From Superficieibacter sp. 1612_C1 (GTDB lineage Bacteria; Pseudomonadota; Gammaproteobacteria; Enterobacterales; Enterobacteriaceae): a DNA stretch of 64,000 bases. Positions 21,294 to 29,492 of the stretch are shown in pieces; positions within the stretch are counted from its first letter, which is position 1; each line of letters begins with the position of its first letter. The notes below the pieces were generated by a model. That model searched no databases, was not told the origin of the DNA, and saw only the letters and a program-made list of their open reading frames with translations. The position numbers and the translations under genes were made by a program. The stretch spans positions 186,001 through 250,000 of the forward strand of contig NZ_JADGMI010000005.1 in the NCBI RefSeq assembly GCF_015234305.1. The letters are read 5' to 3'.

Positions 21294-22094
21294 ATGTTTA
21301 TTGAAGCTACATTGATCGGCATTCTCTGCTATCTCGGCGCGCTTAGCTGCCCCTGGCTACTGGGGCTGACCGGCGGCTGGTATCTGATCACCCGTCCGCT
21401 GGTCTCAGGGTTACTGGTTGGCCTGATCCTTGGCGATGTGAAAACCGGCATTATGATTGGCGTGGCGGTGCAGGCTGTGTATATCGCGATGGTGACGCCG
21501 GGCGGCTCAATGCCCGCCGATCTGAACTTCGTCGCTTACCCGGCGATTGCACTGGGCGTGCTCTCAGGCCAGGGGCCGGAGGTGGCGGTCGCGCTGGCGG
21601 CGACGATTGGCATTGCAGGCACCATTCTGTTTAACGCCATGATGGTGCTGAACTCCTTCTGGAACCATCGTGCGGACACAGCGATAGAACAGGACAACGC
21701 ACGCGGTATTTACCTCAACAGCGTTATTTTTCCGCAGGCCACCAACTTCGTGCTGCGCTTTGTGCCTACGTTTATTGCCGTCTATTTTGGCGCGCAATAT
21801 ATCAGCGGCTTTATGGAAAGCCTGCCGAAAATCGTGCTTTCAACCATGAACGTGCTGGGTGGCATCCTGCCTGCCGTCGGGATCGCTATCTTGCTTAAGC
21901 AGATCATCAAGAGCTACTCCCTGCTGATCTACTTCCTTGTGGGCTTCGTCTGCATTGTTTTTCTCAAGCTGAATATGGTGGCGCTGGTGATTGTCGGCGC
22001 GCTGCTGGCGCTGATCCACTACAACTACAAACCGGAACCGCCGCAGAGCGTTAATGCCCCGCGCGCGGCCGATGCTGATGAGGATGAATTCTGA
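21294..22094 (+). CDS. Mannose-family PTS component IIC
   Basis: The 266-residue membrane protein has several hydrophobic helices and the IIC signature (GDVKTGIMIGVAVQAVYIAMVTPGGSMPAD). With IID it forms the membrane channel of the transporter. Its stop codon overlaps the IID start codon (TGATGG), indicating translational coupling. The C-terminus is unusually acidic (ADADEDEF). Confidence 0.92.
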   Translation: MFIEATLIGILCYLGALSCPWLLGLTGGWYLITRPLVSGLLVGLILGDVKTGIMIGVAVQAVYIAMVTPGGSMPADLNFVAYPAIALGVLSGQGPEVAVALAATIGIAGTILFNAMMVLNSFWNHRADTAIEQDNARGIYLNSVIFPQATNFVLRFVPTFIAVYFGAQYISGFMESLPKIVLSTMNVLGGILPAVGIAILLKQIIKSYSLLIYFLVGFVCIVFLKLNMVALVIVGALLALIHYNYKPEPPQSVNAPRAADADEDEF

Positions 22095-22912
22095 TGGAAG
22101 AGCGCAAACTTAACCGTCGCGATCTGCGCCGTTGCTGGCGGGCGTGGATGATGCACAACCTGTCGTCAATGAGCTTTGAACGCCTGCAATCGCTCGGTTT
22201 TTGTCTTAGCCTGCTGCCGGTCGCCCGCAAGCTCTATCCGGACGCGGCGCAGCGCACGGAGATGCTGCGGCGTCACGCCTCATTTTATAATACCGAACCC
22301 CAGCTCGGGGCCATCGTTAACGGCATGGTGCTAGGGCTGGAGGAGAAACGTGCTAACGGCGAACCTATCGACGGCGAAACCATTAACACGTTAAAAGTCG
22401 GGCTAATGGGCCCGGTGGCGGGCATCGGCGACTCGATGATCCCCGGTATGTTAATTCCCATTTTGTTGAGCATCGGGATGGCGCTGGCGGCGGGCGGCAG
22501 CATCCTCGGCCCCCTGTTTTATACTATCGCCTGGCTGGCGATCATTATCCCCGGCTCGTGGCTGCTGTTTCTGAAAGGCTACAAAATGGGCTCCGGCTCG
22601 GTGGAGATGCTGGTAAGCAGCAAATCCACGCGCCTGCGCGAAGCATTATCATTGCTCGGCGTCTTTGTGATGGGCGGCGTGGCGGCCAGCTACGTTAAGC
22701 TTGGCACCGGCCTGGAGTTTATTACCAAAGAGGGGGTGAACATCCACGTTCAGCAAATGCTGGACGGCATTTTCCCCCAGCTACTCCCGCTTATCGTTGT
22801 GCTGGGAACCTGGTATTTGATGGCGAAACGGGGCGTATCGCCAGTAAAAGCGATGTTGCTCCTGCTGGTGCTGGCCGCCATTGGCGTGCTGACCGGCCTG
22901 TTCAGCGGATAA
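22094..22912 (+). CDS. Mannose-family PTS component IID
   Basis: The 272-residue protein shows the IID family pattern: a basic N-terminal amphipathic part (LNRRDLRRCWRAWMMHNLSSMSFERLQSLGF), the conserved LKVGLMGPVAGIGDSMIPGMLIPILLS segment, and C-terminal membrane helices. IID is found only in mannose-family systems and pairs with IIC. A strong hairpin follows (22924-22960), before the orphan IIC gene. Confidence 0.92.
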   Translation: MEERKLNRRDLRRCWRAWMMHNLSSMSFERLQSLGFCLSLLPVARKLYPDAAQRTEMLRRHASFYNTEPQLGAIVNGMVLGLEEKRANGEPIDGETINTLKVGLMGPVAGIGDSMIPGMLIPILLSIGMALAAGGSILGPLFYTIAWLAIIIPGSWLLFLKGYKMGSGSVEMLVSSKSTRLREALSLLGVFVMGGVAASYVKLGTGLEFITKEGVNIHVQQMLDGIFPQLLPLIVVLGTWYLMAKRGVSPVKAMLLLLVLAAIGVLTGLFSG

Positions 22913-22923
22913 ACCGCAAGCAT

Positions 22924-22960
22924 TTTCAGCCTTTCTGGTTAATGAAAAGAGAGGCTGAAA
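22924..22960 (+). terminator. Hairpin between the PTS operon and the cellobiose-type IIC gene
   Basis: TTTCAGCCT and AGGCTGAAA form a nine-pair stem starting 12 bases after the IID stop codon, with no T-run behind it. It may stabilise the upstream mRNA or partly attenuate read-through into the next gene. Confidence 0.5.
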
Positions 22961-23095
22961 TACATTAATAAGATCAATAGTACGTTAATAACTCTTTTTA
23001 TAATCAGGTCTTTTTACTCAAATAAAAACCACACCGGGAATTGCTGTTATCACTTTGTGCAGCCAATTTTTTATTCTGAACATCAGGAGATAATC

Positions 23096-24358
23096 ATGAA
23101 TAAGATAGAGGGATTTCTGGAAAAATGGCTTATCCCGACAGGAAACTGGGTGTCGCGCAACAAAACATTAACCATATTAAAAAACGCAATGGTCTCTTTA
23201 ATTCCGATTACCATCGGCGGATCGTTTGCACTGATCATTATGTATTTCCCGTTTATTGAATCCGTGGTAAACGCAGAGACGCTTTTATTAGTCAGACAAA
23301 TACTTTCGCCTATCGTGGATATCACATTAGAATTAATTTCGCTTTACCTTATCGTCTGCATCGCCTGGTTTTATGCCAAAGAATACGAAATTTCAGTACT
23401 GTTTACCCTGTTTGTCGTCTTAGGCTCGTTTCTGATTTTAATTCCTTTTACGGTGGTATCTGAAAACGGCACCACCAGCGTAAGCATTCCCACTCAATAC
23501 CTGGGTTCTGCCGGCATGTTCGTCGGTATTTTCTCCGCTTTTTTCTCCTGTTCGCTCTATCGCTGGCTAACGTCAAAAAATCTGGCGATTAAGCTGCCTG
23601 ATATGGTGCCTCCGAATGTGGCAAACTCATTTTTGTTTCTGTTGCCGTTGATTATCACCTTCCTGGTGATGGCGCTTATTCGCTTTGGCTTCTCGCTCAC
23701 GCCCTATGGCAGTATGAATAAATTCATTTATGAGGTGCTGCAATCGCCGATGGTGAACATCGGTACCGGCCTCATTCCCACCGTGATCGCCGCCCTTTTC
23801 GTCCAGTTGTTCTGGTTTATGGGGTTACATGGGCAAAGTCTGGTCGGGGCGATTATGTCACCGCTCTGGCAGGTGGCCTCCACCGCCAATGCCTCGGCGT
23901 TTGCGGCCGGGGAACCGCTACCGTACATCGTCACCCAGCAGTTTATGGAGGTGTTTATCTGGCCGCAATTTTTCTCGCTGGTTATCGCGCTGGTGTTATT
24001 TGCGAAGAAAGCCACTGCGGGGGCCGAGATCGGTAAAATTTCCGTGCCCGCCGGTATATTTAACATATCAGAACCGGTGGCGTTCGGGCTGCCGGTAGTA
24101 TTGAACGTTTTTATTCTTATTCCCTGGGTGCTGGTTATGGTGGTTTTTGTGATCAGCACTTATTGCTTTATGCGCTTCGGTATTGTTCCCCGGCCTACAG
24201 GCGTACAGATCCCCTGGACCACTCCGCCATTAATATCCGGCTTCCTCGCCACCAACTCGATTATGGGCGCGTTATTACAGGCTTTTAATTTATTCATTGG
24301 CGTACTTATATGGCTGCCATTTATCAGAATCATTAATAAACAGAATACGGTTAAATAA
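23096..24358 (+). CDS. Cellobiose/lichenan-type PTS component IIC (orphan)
   Basis: The 420-residue membrane protein fits the lactose/cellobiose IIC superfamily: it opens MNKIEGFLEKWLIPTGNWVSRNKTL, has about ten hydrophobic helices, and contains the GLHGQSLVGAIMSPLW and FNISEPVAFGLPVVLN segments typical of the family's substrate region. I start it at the ATG at 23096, preceded by AGGAGATAATC. No cellobiose-type IIA or IIB gene is nearby, so it needs partners elsewhere or works in some other way. The GH1 gene follows 13 bases later. The gene is more AT-rich than its neighbours. Confidence 0.88.
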   Translation: MNKIEGFLEKWLIPTGNWVSRNKTLTILKNAMVSLIPITIGGSFALIIMYFPFIESVVNAETLLLVRQILSPIVDITLELISLYLIVCIAWFYAKEYEISVLFTLFVVLGSFLILIPFTVVSENGTTSVSIPTQYLGSAGMFVGIFSAFFSCSLYRWLTSKNLAIKLPDMVPPNVANSFLFLLPLIITFLVMALIRFGFSLTPYGSMNKFIYEVLQSPMVNIGTGLIPTVIAALFVQLFWFMGLHGQSLVGAIMSPLWQVASTANASAFAAGEPLPYIVTQQFMEVFIWPQFFSLVIALVLFAKKATAGAEIGKISVPAGIFNISEPVAFGLPVVLNVFILIPWVLVMVVFVISTYCFMRFGIVPRPTGVQIPWTTPPLISGFLATNSIMGALLQAFNLFIGVLIWLPFIRIINKQNTVK

Positions 24359-24371
24359 GAAGGAGCGAATG

Positions 24372-25772
24372 ATGTTTTACCCATTCCCGAAACATTTTTC
24401 CTGGGGCAGCGCGATTTGGGCGCAGGGAACCGAAGGTGCCTGGGACCAGGAGGGCAAAGCCGCAACGGTATATGAAAAATATTACCAGTTACAGCCAGAG
24501 CGCTTTTATCAGCAACAAAGCCCTGATGAGACCTTAGACTGGTATCACCGTTATCCGCTGTATCATGATTATCTCTCCCAATTAAACCACCAGAGCTTTC
24601 GCACGTCGATCCTGTGGGCAAGATTGATGCCTGACGGCAAGAATGTCGATCCGCAGGCGAGAGACTACTACCAGACCATCTTCCGTGACTTAAAACAGCG
24701 CGGTATGGATGTTTATGTTGTGCTGTACTGGTTTGATATGCCGGTACTGTTTGAAGATCGCGGCGGTTTTGGCAATCGTGAGGTGATTGATGATTTCGTG
24801 GCGTATTGCCATACGTGCTTTGAGTTGTTCGACGATCTGGTGGATATCTGGCATATCTATAACGAGCCGCGGGTGGATGCCGACCTTAAATATTTAGATA
24901 ATCGCTGCTATCCGAATATTGTCGATTTTCGCTATCACAGCCAGGTGATTTTCAATATGGTGCTGGCGCACGCTCGCGTCGTCGAGAGTTACAAACAGCA
25001 TCATTTTAAGAAAAAAATCGGTTCGGTTATCGACATAAACCACGTCTATCCCCGCAGCCAGGGCGCGGAAGATATCCGGGCCGCAGAAACCTTTGCGCTG
25101 TTAAACTATCGCTGTTTTCTCGATCCGCTGATCCACGGGCGCTTTGCGGAAAACTATTTCACCACGCTGGCAGAGATCGACGCTGCGCCGCAGTTTACGC
25201 CTGACGATTTGCAGATCATCGCCAACAATACGATTGATGTCCTCGGCATAAATTACTATTTCCCCGCCAGGGTAAAAGCGAAAGAACGCGCGCCTGAAGC
25301 GGGCGAAAAAAAGGATCGCAACGCTTTTTATGATTTCTATGACATGCCGGGCCGGGTAATGAACACCTCCCGCGGCTGGGAGATTTATCCGCAGGCGCTA
25401 TACGATACGCTGATGATGATTAAGCAGGACTACCGCAACGTCGAATGCTACATCAGCGAAAACGGCATGGGCGTGGAAAAGGAGTGGAACTTCCGGGGCG
25501 CAAACGGCGAAATTCAGGACGATTACCGAATCGAATTTTTGCAGCAGCATTTGCGCTGCGTACACCGGGCGGTGACAGAAGGCGTTAACCTGCATGGTTA
25601 TCACCTGTGGTCGTTTATCGATTTGTGGTCGCCGAGCAATCAGTTTAAGAATATGTATGGCCTGGTTGAGTTTAATCCGCAGACGAAAGAGACGCGGCTG
25701 AAAAAGAGCGCCCACTGGTATCGCCAGCTGATTGCCGATAACGGGTTTACGTTGCCGGATAGTGAGGAGTAG
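24372..25772 (+). CDS. GH1 6-phospho-beta-glucosidase
   Basis: The 466-residue protein is a family 1 glycoside hydrolase that should split the phosphorylated beta-disaccharide imported by the PTS. The acid/base glutamate lies in IYNEP (most relatives have TFNEP or TLNEP) and the nucleophile in YISENGMG. The phospho-substrate loop is present as SPSNQFKNMYG (Ser, Lys and Tyr that bind the 6-phosphate in relatives). Two adjacent ATGs are possible starts; I prefer 24372 because AGGAG is then six bases away. The N-terminal motif WAQGTEGAWDQEGK is a variant of the usual QxEGAW. Confidence 0.88.
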   Translation: MFYPFPKHFSWGSAIWAQGTEGAWDQEGKAATVYEKYYQLQPERFYQQQSPDETLDWYHRYPLYHDYLSQLNHQSFRTSILWARLMPDGKNVDPQARDYYQTIFRDLKQRGMDVYVVLYWFDMPVLFEDRGGFGNREVIDDFVAYCHTCFELFDDLVDIWHIYNEPRVDADLKYLDNRCYPNIVDFRYHSQVIFNMVLAHARVVESYKQHHFKKKIGSVIDINHVYPRSQGAEDIRAAETFALLNYRCFLDPLIHGRFAENYFTTLAEIDAAPQFTPDDLQIIANNTIDVLGINYYFPARVKAKERAPEAGEKKDRNAFYDFYDMPGRVMNTSRGWEIYPQALYDTLMMIKQDYRNVECYISENGMGVEKEWNFRGANGEIQDDYRIEFLQQHLRCVHRAVTEGVNLHGYHLWSFIDLWSPSNQFKNMYGLVEFNPQTKETRLKKSAHWYRQLIADNGFTLPDSEE

Positions 25773-25780
25773 TCATTTTC

Positions 25781-25806
25781 AGGTTGCAGGGTACGCTCTG
25801 CAACCT
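25781..25806. terminator. Hairpin between the convergent GH1 and cupin genes
   Basis: AGGTTGCAG and CTGCAACCT form a nine-pair stem between two convergent stop codons (25772 and 25821). It can fold on both strands and probably ends both transcripts; T-runs are poor. Confidence 0.65.
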
Positions 25807-25820
25807 GATATCTTCATCGA

Positions 25821-26591
25821 TCAGGGATGAAAATGGTGCCACAACGGTGCCGCTTTTTCCGGCTTAGAAATAAACTGAAAGCGCGCCGGGTCGGTAATAA
25901 ATTGTTGATAGACAGGCTCGTCCGTAATGCCAAACTCGGTGTATTTGCGCGGCGTGATCACCTGTAGCCGGCCGGGTACATAGTGGGCGTTATGCTGCCA
26001 GATGATATTGTTATCCTGCACCAGCGGATACCATGCCAGCCCTTTATGCGCCCGCACCGCCTCATACTCAAATCCGTATTCGCGATCGCACCATGCGCCG
26101 AAGGTCAGCGCCTCATCCGGGCTGGCCGAAATTGTGGCATGCCCCCAGCCCGGCGGGACCAGCACTTTCTCCCCCGGCCCGGCAAGGACGGCAAAGCAGC
26201 GCCCCGGATCGTCTTCAACATACTCCTGCATATAGATGATGGCCTTACCCTGCCAGATTTCATACAGCTCCGGCGGCGACCAGCCGCTGTGCTGGCTGAT
26301 ACGGTGGATGTGGCCCTGGCTGCGAATCGGTTCATCGCCAAGTTGACCAGCCGCATAGGTGACCACGCCAAACAGCAGCATCCGTTTTTCCAGCTCCTGA
26401 CGATCCTGTAGCCGGGCCACGTCCATCGCGATGGCATAGACCTGATCCGGCCCGTCACAGTCAGGATCGCGCAGCGAGGCGCGGATCTGATCGAGGGTGC
26501 GGATCTCCGGCATCGGCCCGGTAACGTCATTACCGTAACTGAATCCCAGCGGCTGAGCGTGGATCGACATATCCAGACCATAGTCAGTCAT
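25821..26591 (-). CDS. Cupin-type glucose-6-phosphate-isomerase-like protein (256 residues)
   Basis: The protein resembles the archaeal-type cupin phosphoglucose isomerases. The metal-site pattern is seen as SQGHIHRISQHSGWSPPELYEIWQGKAIIYMQ, with a later histidine in PPGWGHATIS. The enzyme family interconverts glucose 6-phosphate and fructose 6-phosphate, but the substrate here is uncertain because the cell should have a normal Pgi. It overlaps the upstream cupin gene by eight bases, so the two are translated as a pair. It is convergent with the GH1 gene and shares the operator of the PTS operon. Confidence 0.75.
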   Translation of the reverse strand: MTDYGLDMSIHAQPLGFSYGNDVTGPMPEIRTLDQIRASLRDPDCDGPDQVYAIAMDVARLQDRQELEKRMLLFGVVTYAAGQLGDEPIRSQGHIHRISQHSGWSPPELYEIWQGKAIIYMQEYVEDDPGRCFAVLAGPGEKVLVPPGWGHATISASPDEALTFGAWCDREYGFEYEAVRAHKGLAWYPLVQDNNIIWQHNAHYVPGRLQVITPRKYTEFGITDEPVYQQFITDPARFQFISKPEKAAPLWHHFHP

Positions 26592-27147
26592 GGTTTATCT
26601 CCTTAACCCGAGCCTCTCCGCCTTCCTCCACTACACGCACCGAGAATCCCTGCGCCAGCGCGGCGTAATCGTGCCCTGCCGCGCTCGGCCAGACGGCCAG
26701 CGCGGAGAGAATATCGCTACCGGTATTGATCAGACGATGGGCGGTGAAGCCGGGGATGATATGCACCGATCCGGGAAAGACGTGCTCAAGGCGCGCCGCG
26801 CCCTGCTCATCCTGCAACAGCAATAACCCGGTTCCTCGCAAGCCACAATACACTTCGCCCTGCTCGCGCCGTGCATGGAAGTGCCCGCGCGTCATAAAGT
26901 ATTCATCGCCGACTTTTCCGGGGTTCAGATGAGTCACGCCGGTATACAACGCGCCTTCTGTAGAAGCGGAATCCAGCATATCCACCTCATAAACAACTTC
27001 ATGAGGCGGGTACGCCTGCCACGCTTGTTCATCGGCAAAGACGTTTGCCAGATTGCCAATACAGGTCGATTTGCGGATGAGTGGCCCGCCAGAGAACAGG
27101 CCGCTGGCCCACGCCACCTGCGGCGGCTGGATGATTGAAATATTCAT
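26584..27147 (-). CDS. Cupin-type glucose-6-phosphate-isomerase-like protein (187 residues)
   Basis: The sequence has the cupin phosphoglucose isomerase signature MTRGHFHARREQGEVYCGLRGTGLLLLQ (His, His and Glu metal ligands) and a second histidine in IIPGFTAHRLINTG. It is the first gene of a two-gene operon. An exact copy of the LacI-type operator lies 43 bases before its ATG. It is a distant paralogue of the next gene, and the overlapping arrangement suggests a heteromer or two related isomerisation steps. Confidence 0.78.
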   Translation of the reverse strand: MNISIIQPPQVAWASGLFSGGPLIRKSTCIGNLANVFADEQAWQAYPPHEVVYEVDMLDSASTEGALYTGVTHLNPGKVGDEYFMTRGHFHARREQGEVYCGLRGTGLLLLQDEQGAARLEHVFPGSVHIIPGFTAHRLINTGSDILSALAVWPSAAGHDYAALAQGFSVRVVEEGGEARVKEINHD

Positions 27148-27189
27148 ATTTTTCTCCGGCCCAAGGAGAACAGCGGAGAAATGATAGCA

Positions 27190-27205
27190 GATTAATCGAT
27201 TAACC
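27190..27205 (-). promoter_or_regulatory. Operator-like palindrome before the cupin operon
   Basis: GATTAATCGATTAACC is the exact reverse complement of the site at 18557-18572. Relative to the downstream gene on the minus strand it reads GGTTAATCGATTAATC, as it does before the PTS operon. This ties the cupin pair to the LacI-family regulator nearly 9 kb away. Confidence 0.85.
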
Positions 27206-27257
27206 TTGACGGGCGTCGTCCGGTTTTGCTGAAGCGATCACATTTACGGGGGAAAGT

Positions 27258-27288
27258 GCCGGACGGCGCTAAAACGGCGGCGTCCGGC
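27258..27288. repeat. GC-rich inverted repeat between the cupin operon and ispH
   Basis: GCCGGACG and CGTCCGGC form a stem about 15 bases beyond the ispH stop codon. It is a plausible ispH transcript end, related in style to REP units but without their full sequence. Confidence 0.5.
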
Positions 27289-27303
27289 TGAGTTACGGCA
27301 GAA

Positions 27304-28254
27304 TTACTCTACTTCACGAACATCCACGCGCAGCTCTTTCGGGACTTCAAAGACGATATTCTCTTCGCGTCCTTCCAACGGGATGGCTTCGCCGCCGCCG
27401 AGTTCCTGCAAGCGGGCAATCACGTTCTGCACCAGAATATCCGGGGCAGATGCGCCTGCGGTGACGCCGACGCAGGCGGCGTCTTTCACCCACTCTTCCT
27501 GGATGTCGGTAGCATCATCAATCAGATAGGCGGCTTTGCCCATCCGTTGCGCCAGCTCTGCCAGGCGGTTGGAGTTGGAGGAGTTTTTCGAGCCGACGAC
27601 CAGCACGACATCCGCCTGCTCCGCCAGCGAGCGTACCGCTTCCTGACGGTTGGTGGTGGCGTAGCAGATATCATCTTTACGCGGGCCAACGATTTTCGGG
27701 AAGCGTTCGCGCAGCGCGTCGATGACGTCGGAGGTATCATCCACCGAGAGCGTGGTTTGGGTCATAAACGACAGTTTGCCATCGTTTTTGACGTCCAGCG
27801 TGGCAACGTCTTCCGGCGATTCAACCAGATACATGCCCCCGGCCGGGTTGCTGTACTGGCCCATCGTCCCTTCTACTTCCGGATGCCCGGCGTGGCCGAT
27901 GAGTATGGATTCTTCACCGCGACGGCTGGCGCGCGCGACTTCCATATGCACTTTGGTGACCAGCGGGCAGGTCGCGTCAAAGACGGTGAGATCGCGGCTT
28001 TTGGCTTCGTTACGCACCGCCTGTGAGACGCCATGCGCGGAGAAAATTAAAATAGCGCCGTCCGGCACTTCGCTGATTTGCTCAATGAAGATCGCGCCGC
28101 GCTCGCGCAGGCTGTCGACCACGTAGCGGTTATGCACCACTTCATGACGCACATAAATCGGCGCGCCGTAAATCACCAGCGCGTTCTCAACAATGCTGAT
28201 AGCGCGGTCTACCCCGGCGCAGAAGCCACGCGGGTTGGCCAACAGGATCTGCAT
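27304..28254 (-). CDS. ispH: 4-hydroxy-3-methylbut-2-enyl diphosphate reductase IspH
   Basis: The 316-residue enzyme makes IPP and DMAPP in the last step of the MEP isoprenoid pathway. Its three iron-sulfur cysteines are seen in [22 protein letters not shown] and [11 protein letters not shown]. The conserved histidines and glutamate around [10 protein letters not shown] are also present. The gene follows fkpB by one base in the conserved ribF-ileS-lspA-fkpB-ispH series. Confidence 0.97.
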   Translation of the reverse strand: MQILLANPRGFCAGVDRAISIVENALVIYGAPIYVRHEVVHNRYVVDSLRERGAIFIEQISEVPDGAILIFSAHGVSQAVRNEAKSRDLTVFDATCPLVTKVHMEVARASRRGEESILIGHAGHPEVEGTMGQYSNPAGGMYLVESPEDVATLDVKNDGKLSFMTQTTLSVDDTSDVIDALRERFPKIVGPRKDDICYATTNRQEAVRSLAEQADVVLVVGSKNSSNSNRLAELAQRMGKAAYLIDDATDIQEEWVKDAACVGVTAGASAPDILVQNVIARLQELGGGEAIPLEGREENIVFEVPKELRVDVREVE

Positions 28255-28255
28255 C

Positions 28256-28705
28256 TTATGCCTCCAGTACCGGATCGATTTCCAGTACTTCTATATCAAA
28301 ATGGACGGTTTGCCCGGCCAGCGGATGGTTGAAATCGACGGTGATGGAGTCGCCGTTAATTTCGCGGATCACGCCCGGCATTTCGCTGCCATCCATCGCA
28401 GTGAAGAGCATTATTGCCCCGATCTCAGGTTCTCCCGCGTCCATAAACTCACGGCGCGAAAAGTACTGAATGAGATCCGGGCTGGGAATACCAAACGCCG
28501 CATCCGGCTCCAGGGAAAAAGCAGTTTTCTCCCCGGCCTTCAGGCCAAGCAGATGCTGCTCCAGCCCTTCGGAGAGCGAGGCATCGCCGAGGCGAAACAG
28601 CGCAGGCTTGCCGTTGTTGCGGGTTGACTCCGCGGTAGAGCCATCTTCCAGCTTCAGCGTGAAATGCACCAGCACCGCGCTGTTGCTCTGTACAGATTTA
28701 GACAT
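28256..28705 (-). CDS. fkpB: FKBP-type peptidyl-prolyl isomerase FkpB (SlpA)
   Basis: The 149-residue protein is a short SlyD-like [43 protein letters not shown] leads into the insert-in-flap chaperone domain and returns at the [21 protein letters not shown] motif. It has the FKBP and IF domains but lacks the histidine-rich tail of SlyD. It is separated from lspA by a REP cluster of about 190 bases, so mRNA stability may differ on either side. Confidence 0.95.
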   Translation of the reverse strand: MSKSVQSNSAVLVHFTLKLEDGSTAESTRNNGKPALFRLGDASLSEGLEQHLLGLKAGEKTAFSLEPDAAFGIPSPDLIQYFSRREFMDAGEPEIGAIMLFTAMDGSEMPGVIREINGDSITVDFNHPLAGQTVHFDIEVLEIDPVLEA

Positions 28706-28803
28706 GCAGATTGCTCACTTGTTTTAGCCGGTGACGCAGGGCGATCCGGACATATAAGGTGCCGATAGTACCGGGTGCCCCGCAGCAGGCCAGGCAGTAC
28801 CGC

Positions 28804-28988
28804 GTGCCCGGTGGCGCTGCGCTTACCGGGCCTACAAAAGACCGGATAAACGCAGCATCGCCAGTCATAAAATTCACCGTGCCACAGGCATTACATCCAC
28901 GACACTGTAGGCCGGGTAAGCGCAGCGCCACCCGGCATTACATCCACGATACCACAGGCCGGGTAAGCACAGCGCCACCCGGGATTCA
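28804..28988. repeat. REP/BIME cluster between fkpB and lspA
   Basis: Three REP-like palindromes are visible: about 28805-28835 (CCCGGTGGCGCTGCGCTTAC), about 28907-28940 (GGCCGGGTAAGCGCAGCGCC) and about 28955-28985 (GGCCGGGTAAGCACAGCGCC). Orientation alternates from the first to the others. The cluster lies inside the ileS-lspA-fkpB-ispH gene series, where REP units are known to protect upstream mRNA segments from 3' decay. Confidence 0.85.
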
Positions 28989-28991
28989 CGG

Positions 28992-29492
28992 TTACGCGTG
29001 TTCTTTTGCGGCAGGCTTCGGCAAAAAGCCTTCCAGCACAATCAGCGCCGCGCCGATGCAGATAGCGCTGTCGGCGAGGTTGAAGGTCGCAAAATGCCAG
29101 TCGCCGACGTAAAAGTCGATCATATCGACCACGAAGCCATGCCATAAGCGGTCAAACAGATTACCCAGCGCACCACCAATAATCAGCGCGTAAGCAATGT
29201 TATTCAGCTTTTGCGTGGCTTTTGTCCGGTACATCATGACCGCCAGGATCACGCTGATACCTATTGCGATACCGGCAAAGAACCAGCGCTGCCAGCCGCC
29301 GCTATCCGCCAGAAAACTAAACGCCGCGCCATAGTTACGCGCATAATGCAGATTAAGCGACGGGAACAGAGACACCGTATCCCCCAGAGCAAAGTTCTGG
29401 AGGATCAGGTATTTACTGCCCAGATCGATAATCAGCACGACTACCACCAGCCACAGCCAGCGTAGCCCTGTTGAAAAGATCGGTTTACTCAT
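28992..29492 (-). CDS. lspA: Lipoprotein signal peptidase LspA
   Basis: This 166-residue inner-membrane aspartyl protease removes signal peptides from diacylated prolipoproteins. Four hydrophobic helices are visible, and the catalytic aspartates lie in [14 protein letters not shown] and [24 protein letters not shown]. Its start codon overlaps the ileS stop by one base, so translation is coupled. Confidence 0.97.
   Translation of the reverse strand: MSKPIFSTGLRWLWLVVVVLIIDLGSKYLILQNFALGDTVSLFPSLNLHYARNYGAAFSFLADSGGWQRWFFAGIAIGISVILAVMMYRTKATQKLNNIAYALIIGGALGNLFDRLWHGFVVDMIDFYVGDWHFATFNLADSAICIGAALIVLEGFLPKPAAKEHA

Noticed and set aside
28804-28988. CRISPR-like array between fkpB and lspA
   Set aside because: The repeats are palindromic REP units in alternating orientation with irregular spacing, and no cas genes are present.
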